Positions 38,901-46,217 of a stretch of 64,000 nt of DNA are shown one piece after another. The position numbers were made by a program, and so were the translations under genes. Origin of the DNA: Sinohyriopsis cumingii (Eukaryota > Mollusca > Bivalvia > Unionida > Unionidae). The stretch spans positions 1,009,501-1,073,500 of the forward strand of contig JAPYKE020000270.1 of NCBI GenBank assembly GCA_028554795.2, read 5' to 3'. Below the pieces are notes generated by a model. It was not told the origin of the DNA and did not search any database. It saw only the letters and a list, made by a program, of their open reading frames with translations. Position 1 is the stretch's first letter; every line of letters starts with the position of its first letter.

Positions 38901-39851
38901 ATGGAGCAAATATATTATTCTCCGAGAGGATTCTGGCGAGGAAAATCAGCAATTGCCAAACTCGCCAAGGCAGCAAAAGTAAAACAATCCACCGCTGAAT
39001 CGTGGCTATCGAAACAGGCAGTCTGGCAAATTTATCTTCCTCCACCTAAGAAAATATCATATGCGAGTTTCTCTGTCAGCGTCCCTAATGAAGTCCATCA
39101 GGCTGATTTAATGTTTCTTCCTTACGATACCGTCGACGGAGTCACATACAAATATGTCCTGACGGTTGTTGATATCGCAAGCAGATACAAGGAAGCAGAA
39201 CCGTTATCGAATAAAACAGCAACGGAGATCGCTAAGGCGTTTAGCGAAATTTATTCACGATCTCCATTAACATGGCCGAAGCTTCTTCAGGTTGATCCAG
39301 GACGAGAATTTCTTGGTGCGGTTACTTCATTGATGAAAAAGAATAATGTTAAAATCCGTCGCGGTATTGTAGGTGTTCATCATAATCAAGCTATCGTCGA
39401 AAGATTCAATAAAACGCTTGCAGAACGATTATTCGGATACCAATACGCGCGTGAATTTATTCAAGATAATCGATCTCATGATTGGGTATCAAGATTGCCT
39501 CATGTGATTAACGCACTAAATAACGAGACAACGAGAACAATAGCAATGAAACCCGCAATTGCAATTACAAGAACGAAGATACCCCTAAAGCGAGATTCCA
39601 CAATTTCGCCTGTGCTAGGCAACGTCACGGTCAGGTACTTATATAAGGAAGGCGAGGCTGAAGGAGGAAGAAAAAGAGCAACTGATCCAAATTGGAGCGT
39701 AACAACACACAAAATATCAGCCGTAACAAGATCATCGGGAAGACCGGCAATTTATTTCCTAGATTTGCTAGCGCCACAACGCGGATTTACCAAGGAGGAA
39801 TTACAAATAATACCGAAAGATACTCAACTACCGCCAGCGTCATTAATGTGA
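38901..39851 (+). CDS. Polinton-type DDE (rve) integrase
   Basis: 316 aa. The N-terminal region has the SPRGFWRGKSAIAKLA and WLSKQAVWQIYLP blocks typical of Polinton integrases. The catalytic core has Asp69 (HQADLMFLP), Asp132 (LLQVDPGREF) and Glu167 (NQAIVERFNKTL), giving D-x62-D-x34-E. A C-terminal DNA-binding segment (about residues 255-300) carries the PNWSVTTHKISAV block. It would insert element DNA using its inverted repeats. All three acidic residues are present, so it may be active. The start is preceded by AAATAATAATGG, the element-wide pre-start motif. The 3' end overlaps the convergent polymerase gene by 28 bp. Confidence 0.93.
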   Translation: MEQIYYSPRGFWRGKSAIAKLAKAAKVKQSTAESWLSKQAVWQIYLPPPKKISYASFSVSVPNEVHQADLMFLPYDTVDGVTYKYVLTVVDIASRYKEAEPLSNKTATEIAKAFSEIYSRSPLTWPKLLQVDPGREFLGAVTSLMKKNNVKIRRGIVGVHHNQAIVERFNKTLAERLFGYQYAREFIQDNRSHDWVSRLPHVINALNNETTRTIAMKPAIAITRTKIPLKRDSTISPVLGNVTVRYLYKEGEAEGGRKRATDPNWSVTTHKISAVTRSSGRPAIYFLDLLAPQRGFTKEELQIIPKDTQLPPASLM

Positions 39852-42799
39852 AACCGAATTCTACCTAACTGAGATAATTTTCTTACTCGAGACACGGCTA
39901 AATAAACTAAATTTGACCAGGAAATTCTATCATCGACGATCCAAACTTGGCCATCCACGGTTAATCCCTGCGATGAATGTATCGTTGTTGCATATCCAAG
40001 TTTCCATGGTGATCTTTCTGCGTTTATCGCATCATTGACAAGATTAATATCAACGAGAATAATATCATTCAAGACTAAGATTTTTTCCTCTCCGCAGGGT
40101 AAGGTAACACTAATATTTTGTTTTCTGGTATCAGCGGGCCTGTAACATAATGGCACCTGTAATGTTGGAAATTTCTCGCAATGAAGTTTGAATAACATTT
40201 CCTGAATAACATCGCGAACAATTTTCCTACTAGCAACAATCAGATGATCGGGACGCCACAAATTAAGAAAAATATCCATCGGAGTCTCGTCGATTATTCT
40301 TCTCATCACATCGCATTGAATTTTATTCGGTTGTAATCGAATTATTTTCTTAAATTCGGTCAGTAAAATATCATCGGATCTATAATCAGCGTCGATTTCC
40401 TCATAATAGTCAACAAAGTTCCTGAGCCATTCGTGAGGAGATTCACCATCAATCGGATCAGGTTGGCCATGATCTCCGCACATTATCACGGCTGTATTTT
40501 TCTCCTCCAGCCAGATCAGGAAAGATTTTAATACAACTAAATTTACTGTGCAAATTTCATCAAATATTATAATTTTGTTGATATATTTATTTCCCATACG
40601 AGCCGAATCCCATAATCCACCGCTGTATTTGAAATAACTATGATAAGTACCAGAATCAACGCCGCGTTGTCTTATTTCTCGCGCTAATCTGTGAGTTGGA
40701 GTCAACACTATCATATCAGATTTCGCAAATAAATTTATCGCTCGCGTTGTTTTACCACTACCGCCAGGTCCATTTAGGTAAACGAATTTGTTACGTGAAA
40801 TCGGGTCAAATGCGGATGCAGCCGTCGATATTTCCTCAAATTTATCTCGATGAAATTTATCGCAATCTTCAACATCAGCGTCCTCACAGTAATCTAGGAT
40901 ATCCTCGTTTTTTATCCTCCAAGTGCCCCAAGAGCCATCGGAGATTAAATTCTCCAGCCTATACTGATATTTCTTATCGATATAAAACGAGTCCGTTGCG
41001 ACCCTTACCGCGATATCAGAAAATTTATTTATCATCGACAGTAAATGTATACTCACATAAGCGAGCATCGATGATCTCAAATGCGTATACTGCGCTGATT
41101 CTCCGTCGAGATAGCTAATTACGGTACCCAACTTTACTCCGTCAATGATAATATTCTCTCTGTTGCAGAATATTCCACGCGATACCGTATCGGCTATAAT
41201 AAAGTCCATTTCGGCATCGTTGATAAATAACCTAGCGTGTCGATGTTTATGATCAACGGATCCTCCTTGAGTAAATTTGCCAATTATTTTTCTTCCAATA
41301 TCTTTCGCGTTTTCACAATCCGTCGGCAACCACACCTTAGTTTGTTTTCTATACGATATAATTGCCTCGCTAACCGTCAACGATATTAACATTGACGAAT
41401 CCAGCATATACCTCAATAACACTATAGGGACCCATCTGCGTTGAGATAAATGCCGACCAAACCAAATATAACAAATTTTATGTAAATTTTCAGCAAACTC
41501 AAATGAAGTGACACAAGCGAATCTGGTCATGACAAAATCAGGTAACGGTCCGTTAATTGCTACCCTTGTCATTTCGTTGGTGGGATGACCAAATTTAGCA
41601 AAATAATCCGCACAATCGCCGTATCCTAGGAAACTTCCAGGATAGCACGCGCTCATATCAACGGAGATCATATCTTCGAAATAATATTTGGTATTCCATA
41701 ATCCGCCATGGCCGTACTCGATACAACTAAGTTGAATATCAGCGAGGTATTCGTTCCTTGTAGGTTTCCACGAATTTCTTTCTCTGGCAACGTGAGCGGC
41801 AACAGACGGAACAGTAAAGCAATTCGTTAATAACTGATCAGGATTTGACAAATATTTCACCGCGATATTTTTCATAGATTCATGTAATTTTTCATCTCGG
41901 TAAATATCTCCTCGCGGCAAGATAAACTGATCATACTTTTCTTCGCTCGAAAATAACCAAACTGATATTGGATCAGACGCGGCTAATATTTTGATATATC
42001 GGAACATGGCATCGGAATTGTCCTTCGCAGAATTTTCCACAGGATAAAATTTAACAACCCTATCTCGCGGGAATATCATTACCGACTGCGACCACGCATG
42101 TGAATTATGATCAACAATCTCGATTGGTACTCCTCGAGATCTATATGGCGACGAATATAATATTTCTCCCGATAGTGTTTTCACCGTGATAGGAAATTTA
42201 AGTTTCTTGCTCAACACAGCAACATCGTCAATCGATGCGCCATCAACAACTGTCTTCGCCCACGCGTTAATTTTATCCAGCCTCAACTGAGTCAATCCAG
42301 ATCCACGACGGGCGTTTTTCATATGCTCGATAACGCGCTCGGCAACGCAATTTATCATCGGCGATTCTTTCATCGCGGGTAGATTTTTCACATCCGGGTT
42401 GTTATTTAGCCGATAAATTCCATAAACAACAGCGCTAGATGGATACGCCCTGGCATAATAAGGACCGTCAATTCCCAATAATAATCCTGGCTTCGAATTT
42501 TTATCAAGAACAACATTTTTCTTACCGCCACGCACTGGATCTCGTTTATCGCGAATAATCCAAGTGTCGTCAGGCATTTGTGCGATGAATTTTATTCCAA
42601 AGATAAATCGCTCCTCGGAATGCGAGTTTTTTATATGCTCGATTATCTTCTTGGCCCGTTCCAGATTCATCGTAGCATCAACAGCGTTAGTTTTCCATGT
42701 CGACCAAACATGAATCCCCCCATCATCGAAAAATTCTTTTTTGGCACGATCAACCTCAGGAATGATATATTCTGCCTCATCAAGATCAAATGCATCCAT
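39824..42799 (-). CDS. B-family DNA polymerase fused to SF1 (Pif1/RecD-like) helicase
   Basis: 991 aa. Polymerase part: motif A SVDMSACYPG (379-388) is the D-x2-S-x-YP box; a motif-B-like GRKIIGKFTQGG lies at 502-513; LRSSMLAYVSIHLLSMI leads to motif C VATDSFYI (600-607), in which the TDS aspartate is retained but the first Asp of DTDS is Ala. Helicase part: Walker A GPGGSGKTT (677-685), Walker B IIIFDEI (743-749), motif III MCGDHGQ (773-779), TTIHSSQGL (938-946) and YLAVSRVR (966-973), the Pif1/RecD-like SF1 signature. Residues 1-370 lack recognisable 3'-5' exonuclease motifs. Polintons normally carry a separate protein-primed PolB with exonuclease. The fusion would unwind and copy the element as one protein. 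The frame is fully open, so the fusion is not an assembly of broken genes. Confidence 0.85.
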   Translation of the reverse strand: MDAFDLDEAEYIIPEVDRAKKEFFDDGGIHVWSTWKTNAVDATMNLERAKKIIEHIKNSHSEERFIFGIKFIAQMPDDTWIIRDKRDPVRGGKKNVVLDKNSKPGLLLGIDGPYYARAYPSSAVVYGIYRLNNNPDVKNLPAMKESPMINCVAERVIEHMKNARRGSGLTQLRLDKINAWAKTVVDGASIDDVAVLSKKLKFPITVKTLSGEILYSSPYRSRGVPIEIVDHNSHAWSQSVMIFPRDRVVKFYPVENSAKDNSDAMFRYIKILAASDPISVWLFSSEEKYDQFILPRGDIYRDEKLHESMKNIAVKYLSNPDQLLTNCFTVPSVAAHVARERNSWKPTRNEYLADIQLSCIEYGHGGLWNTKYYFEDMISVDMSACYPGSFLGYGDCADYFAKFGHPTNEMTRVAINGPLPDFVMTRFACVTSFEFAENLHKICYIWFGRHLSQRRWVPIVLLRYMLDSSMLISLTVSEAIISYRKQTKVWLPTDCENAKDIGRKIIGKFTQGGSVDHKHRHARLFINDAEMDFIIADTVSRGIFCNRENIIIDGVKLGTVISYLDGESAQYTHLRSSMLAYVSIHLLSMINKFSDIAVRVATDSFYIDKKYQYRLENLISDGSWGTWRIKNEDILDYCEDADVEDCDKFHRDKFEEISTAASAFDPISRNKFVYLNGPGGSGKTTRAINLFAKSDMIVLTPTHRLAREIRQRGVDSGTYHSYFKYSGGLWDSARMGNKYINKIIIFDEICTVNLVVLKSFLIWLEEKNTAVIMCGDHGQPDPIDGESPHEWLRNFVDYYEEIDADYRSDDILLTEFKKIIRLQPNKIQCDVMRRIIDETPMDIFLNLWRPDHLIVASRKIVRDVIQEMLFKLHCEKFPTLQVPLCYRPADTRKQNISVTLPCGEEKILVLNDIILVDINLVNDAINAERSPWKLGYATTIHSSQGLTVDGQVWIVDDRISWSNLVYLAVSRVRKLSQLGRIRFHINDAGGS

Positions 42800-42832
42800 T
42801 ATTATATTTTAGACAAATATTTAAATTATAAT
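42800..42832. promoter_or_regulatory. 33-bp divergent promoter region
   Basis: Only 33 bp of pure AT-rich DNA (containing TATTTAAATTATAAT on the plus strand) separate the ATG of the polymerase-helicase (minus) from the ATG of the Cys-rich gene (plus). Both transcripts must start here or inside the opposing gene. Confidence 0.5.
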
Positions 42833-43120
42833 ATGCAGTGCAAATGGATACCAATCGGATCAACAAAATCATGCGACAAATCCTGCAGAGGCGATTATTG
42901 TGGCGCTCACATATATGCGATTCGACGAGGCAGTAAAGGACCACAGCGGTGCTTAGTTTGTCAAGTTGGCACTCGAGGAAAGACTCGATTGTGTTTATCC
43001 TGCGGAGGAAAGAATTATCGGGAATTGCTCAGATATTACAAAAAGAAATCTTCCTTGGTGATAACATGCGAAGAGGATTACATTAATCGATTCAAGGCAA
43101 ATTATGATTTAGACAGATAA
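42833..43120 (+). CDS. Small Cys-rich zinc-binding protein, unknown role
   Basis: 95 aa from MQCKWIPIGS. Cysteines occur at 3, 14, 18, 23, 40, 43, 54 and 57, giving CLVC and CLSC knuckles 14 residues apart, preceded by a CDKSC...YCGAH cluster, so at least one and probably two zinc sites are likely. The C-terminal half is basic (YYKKKSS). I do not recognise the family. DNA or RNA binding is plausible from the knuckles and charge. The start is set at the ATG after the divergent promoter. An upstream open extension to 42578 is only antisense to the polymerase gene. Confidence 0.7.
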   Translation: MQCKWIPIGSTKSCDKSCRGDYCGAHIYAIRRGSKGPQRCLVCQVGTRGKTRLCLSCGGKNYRELLRYYKKKSSLVITCEEDYINRFKANYDLDR

Positions 43121-43130
43121 TTATTATATA

Positions 43131-43703
43131 ATGGAAATGAAATCAACGATTCCTGCAATGAAAATCACACACGAGTTTAGATCTCATCCTACGATCAAGG
43201 GATACGAGTCATCATCAGATGGTATTGTCAGAAACATCAAAACAAAGAAAAATGTTGGTAATATTTGCAATTCTGGTTATTTGATATGTAACTTCAGTAA
43301 TAGTGGGAGAAGAGGTATAAATTATCTTTCTCACAGATTTATATTCGAGTGTTTCCATGGACTCATCAAGAATAATTTGGTCATTGACCATATCGACGGA
43401 GATAAACTTAATAACAAATTATCTAACCTTCGAGCGATAACTCCGAGTGAAAATTGTATATATGGCAATACCGGCAAACATCCGAAATATGCCAAGGCCG
43501 TCAAATCGATAAATCAGGAAACGTGCGAGGAGATGATATTCGAATCAATGAGCGCCGCTGCAAAATATTATAATATTAATCCAGCATCGGTGCAACGAGT
43601 GGCAAAGGGAATAACTAGCGCAGCATTTTCCTACAAATTTGATGAGTGGATCGAATTTTCTTATATACCAATAATATTCGATTCGGAAAGCGACGAAGAA
43701 TAA
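43131..43703 (+). CDS. HNH homing-type endonuclease with NUMOD-like domains
   Basis: 190 aa. Residues about 15-40 (YESSSDGIVRNIKTKK) look like the NUMOD4 segment. The HNH core spans about 66-108: SHRF, then VIDHIDGDKLNNKLSNLR, with the metal-site His87 and Asn residues. Residues about 120-172 (AVKSINQET, SAAAKYYNINPASVQRVAKG, FSYKFDEW) match an IENR1/NUMOD1-type DNA-binding helix. This layout is usual in free-standing homing endonucleases of phages and large DNA viruses. It would nick or cut DNA at a specific site. It may help the gene or the element spread, or serve replication. An acidic tail (SDSESDEE-like) ends the protein. The ATG follows ATTATATAATGG. Confidence 0.88.
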   Translation: MEMKSTIPAMKITHEFRSHPTIKGYESSSDGIVRNIKTKKNVGNICNSGYLICNFSNSGRRGINYLSHRFIFECFHGLIKNNLVIDHIDGDKLNNKLSNLRAITPSENCIYGNTGKHPKYAKAVKSINQETCEEMIFESMSAAAKYYNINPASVQRVAKGITSAAFSYKFDEWIEFSYIPIIFDSESDEE

Positions 43704-43724
43704 TTGAATATTACAGATTATATA

Positions 43725-44096
43725 ATGGACGAAGAAAATATAAATAACATCATCGAAGCCATCGATGACCTGAAGAAAAAAATAAATCTTCCATCAGAGT
43801 TGGACACGAGTAAAATCCGATCCGAATTCGAAACAATCATTCAAGGAAAACTCGAATACAAATACACGCTACCATCCGAATACAAATTAATAAAAAAGAT
43901 CCAAATCGCGATGTATCAATCGCTTGCAACAGTCAGCGATGATCAAATTGAGGATTTTGTTAAATTATCGACGCTGGTTGAAAAAGCTAGATTGATTTTA
44001 TCCGACGAATATGAATCAAGAAAAATTACACGCTCGCGCATCAGACAACTGAAAAAGCTTGTCGATGAGAACAAGGCCAAGGAAATATCCTCCTGA
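43725..44096 (+). CDS. Unknown 123-aa helical protein
   Basis: 123 aa from MDEENINNII, starting at the first ATG after ATTATATA, a pre-start motif like those of its neighbours. An upstream TTG extension is rejected. The composition is strongly charged and helical (NNIIEAIDDLKKKI, SRIRQLKKLVDENKAKE). No catalytic motif, membrane segment or cysteine cluster is seen, and the family is not recognised. It is last in a three-gene plus-strand run (Cys-rich, HNH, this) and convergent with the penton-like gene. A DNA-binding or regulatory role is possible but unsupported. Confidence 0.6.
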   Translation: MDEENINNIIEAIDDLKKKINLPSELDTSKIRSEFETIIQGKLEYKYTLPSEYKLIKKIQIAMYQSLATVSDDQIEDFVKLSTLVEKARLILSDEYESRKITRSRIRQLKKLVDENKAKEISS

Positions 44097-44201
44097 AGAA
44101 ATTCCGCAAACAACAAAAAAAAATTAAAAATTTTTACTAATTTTGAAAATTTCCCTGGATTTTATTTATTTTTTTTGGCCTGTTTTCCATGGCGGATGGA
44201 T
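44097..44201. terminator. Convergent intergenic region, likely shared 3' end
   Basis: 105 bp between two convergent genes. It is rich in A and T homopolymers (AAAAAAAAATTAAAAATTTTT and TTTATTTATTTTTTTT), suited to polyadenylation or termination on both strands. No experimental signal can be inferred. Confidence 0.4.
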
Positions 44202-45752
44202 TTACGATTTCACCAGCAGAGTGGTACTAACAGTTTCCCCGCGGATATCAAGCAAATTTCCTTTCTGATCCGTCAGTTTGAAATTTATCCTTGACAATAA
44301 TCGATTATGACATCGCAGGTAAAATGGATTCACTGGCTCTTTTATTATCAAATAACCAGGAGAGGCGCTAGGTGAAAACGAATACAAGATAAAACCCTGC
44401 TGCGCTTGATTTGACTCTGACGAATCAACATTGTAGCTGCCTTCGACAACATCCGCGTGAAGATAAATCGCGATAACTTCCGTTATATTAACGATACCTG
44501 GCGAGATATGCCGCCCTTGCCCGGCGGGATCATTATCGTGTTTGAGAATCGATTCTGATTGTATTTTTTTAGTCCACGCGGCATGTAACTTCGGAAATAA
44601 ATCATCGATGGTATCAGTAACAGATTTTCTCATTTTATCAACGTCATAATCAGGAAATTTGAAATTTGGTAGCGTTTCCTCGGTTAATCCAAATACTCTC
44701 ATGAATTTTTGTTTTTCTCCTGAATTTCTGATCAACTCGAATTTGCTAATAGGAAGAACATAATCGGCAATTGATATATCGTCGACTATCGCCTGAATAA
44801 ACATACCATGATAATATTCAACATCATTCGCGAGTTGATTTAAAATCTTCACGCGTTTGATAATTTCGCTACATGAGCCTGATTTATTTAAGATGCATTC
44901 ATGAAAGGATTCCCGCAATAAATTTAATTGTATTGTATGATCTTGAATAAATTCGTCGAGGGTTCTTCTTACCAAGATACCATCTATGGGGGCTATTATC
45001 CTGTAAATGTGGGTAGCGTCGAAGATTTTCACACCGGGGGGAATTTTAGGAAGAGGCAACCACGAGAGAATTCTTTCGTTAATAAAAGTAAAAGCGAATA
45101 TTACCAGGTTAATTTTGTGGTTATTCATGAGGTTGATGGCGCTATCGATCAGAGGTTTGTGTTTGATATCTCCATACCATCCTTCGTCGGTGGTAAAATC
45201 TTCTTTTTTTGGTTCCGGTAGTTCTGGAGGAGCTTCCTCGTACCAACCTGGAATAATAAAATCTGATTTTTTTGGTTTTGCTAGAGGTGCGATTTCAGGC
45301 CAACCTAATATGGTCCTAATCGATGATTGGTAAATATCTACCATGTACGGCGATTTCACCTCTATCATCGATGACAGTGTTGGTTCATGCGCAGATATTT
45401 TTATTCCCGGAGTAGCATCGCCGGTTATATTTGATATTCTGGTGGTAAATTCCTTATCCAGCTGATCAATTTCGTAACTGCCTGTTGGTATGCCAACGAC
45501 GATCCAATCAGGCGTTCCATCGGGTTTGTTTTTGTTGGCAAAAACAAGCGAATTATTTGATAACAATCTGCCAAATGATTTCGATCTAACATTAGGCCAA
45601 CTATTGTAGACACGCAATTGTGTTAACGCAATTTCTTTGACGCTAATTGGTGTTGGAAAATTAATGCTAAATTCTGGATTGGTTGAGCTTAACGATATTA
45701 GTGTTGTTGTCGGCGGTGTCGTGTTTGTCACGATCTGAGCTAGTTCGGACAT
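44202..45752 (-). CDS. Penton-like minor capsid protein candidate
   Basis: 516 aa, last gene of the minus-strand virion cassette. The N-terminal ~110 residues (ISLSSTNPEFSINFPTPISV, VKEIALTQLRVYNSWPN) and C-terminal ~100 residues (IYLHADVVEGSYNV, SRINFKLTDQKGNLLDIRGE) look like the two ends of a beta-sandwich virion protein. Related frames with a 'DxxGxLLDxxG' C-terminus accompany the capsid gene in invertebrate Polinton-like elements, as far as I recall. The middle (about 150-400) is an insertion with alpha-helical and Pro-rich stretches (PPELPEPKKEDF). No enzymatic motif. The penton role rests on position, size and C-terminal pattern, so it is inference. The start is preceded by ATTAATAATG. 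The 5' end overlaps the upstream membrane-protein gene by 86 bp. Confidence 0.6.
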   Translation of the reverse strand: MSELAQIVTNTTPPTTTLISLSSTNPEFSINFPTPISVKEIALTQLRVYNSWPNVRSKSFGRLLSNNSLVFANKNKPDGTPDWIVVGIPTGSYEIDQLDKEFTTRISNITGDATPGIKISAHEPTLSSMIEVKSPYMVDIYQSSIRTILGWPEIAPLAKPKKSDFIIPGWYEEAPPELPEPKKEDFTTDEGWYGDIKHKPLIDSAINLMNNHKINLVIFAFTFINERILSWLPLPKIPPGVKIFDATHIYRIIAPIDGILVRRTLDEFIQDHTIQLNLLRESFHECILNKSGSCSEIIKRVKILNQLANDVEYYHGMFIQAIVDDISIADYVLPISKFELIRNSGEKQKFMRVFGLTEETLPNFKFPDYDVDKMRKSVTDTIDDLFPKLHAAWTKKIQSESILKHDNDPAGQGRHISPGIVNITEVIAIYLHADVVEGSYNVDSSESNQAQQGFILYSFSPSASPGYLIIKEPVNPFYLRCHNRLLSRINFKLTDQKGNLLDIRGETVSTTLLVKS

Positions 45753-46197
45753 TATTAATATTCATTTGTTCAATCTCGGAGTAAATACTGATCATTGCCG
45801 AAAATTCTGGATCGGAGATAACGCCATCATTGAGACTCTCCGAAAGCAGCGATGATAATCTCGAATACGCGTCGTTGACCTTGGATAGTTTGTTTTTGTA
45901 CAATGATAATTTCTCACTCGTACACGAGGATATCTTTTTCGCTACGATATTGAGAACACCAGCAATTGTCGTTGTTGACGAGATTATTATCGTTGCTACG
46001 ATCGGCGCGATTGTTGTTACCGCGGATAAAATTATTCCAGCACCAGCGACTACCGCAGATACCGTGTACACGGCGACGTCAATGGCAACTAATCTACGCT
46101 GGTATTTTTTTATTTTTATCTGATACTCGTCTAGGAGTTTTTTTAGCGAATCCTGCCATGATCGCGCCTGATTGTAACGGTAGTCAGATGCGGTCAT
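45667..46197 (-). CDS. Hydrophobic membrane-associated virion protein candidate
   Basis: 176 aa. A basic, helical N-terminus (residues 1-36) is followed by a long hydrophobic block at about 38-85 (YTVSAVVAGAGIILSAVTTI, VATIIISSTTTIAGVLNIVA), enough for two membrane helices in a hairpin. A helical, charged C-terminal half ends in an Asn/Asp-rich tail. Small hairpin membrane proteins next to capsid genes occur in Polinton-like viruses and may be lytic or membrane-anchored. No family is assigned. The ATG follows ATTAATAA, and 86 bp of its 3' end overlap the penton-like gene in another frame. Confidence 0.6.
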   Translation of the reverse strand: MTASDYRYNQARSWQDSLKKLLDEYQIKIKKYQRRLVAIDVAVYTVSAVVAGAGIILSAVTTIAPIVATIIISSTTTIAGVLNIVAKKISSCTSEKLSLYKNKLSKVNDAYSRLSSLLSESLNDGVISDPEFSAMISIYSEIEQMNINNVRTSSDRDKHDTADNNTNIVKLNQSRI

Positions 46198-46217
46198 TTA
46201 TTAATCTACGATAACAA

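Noticed and set aside
40696..41118. 140-aa plus-strand frame
   Set aside because: Antisense shadow inside the polymerase-helicase gene, no domain.
42578..42832. N-terminal extension of the Cys-rich protein
   Set aside because: Antisense to the polymerase start. The ATG at 42833 after the divergent promoter is favoured.
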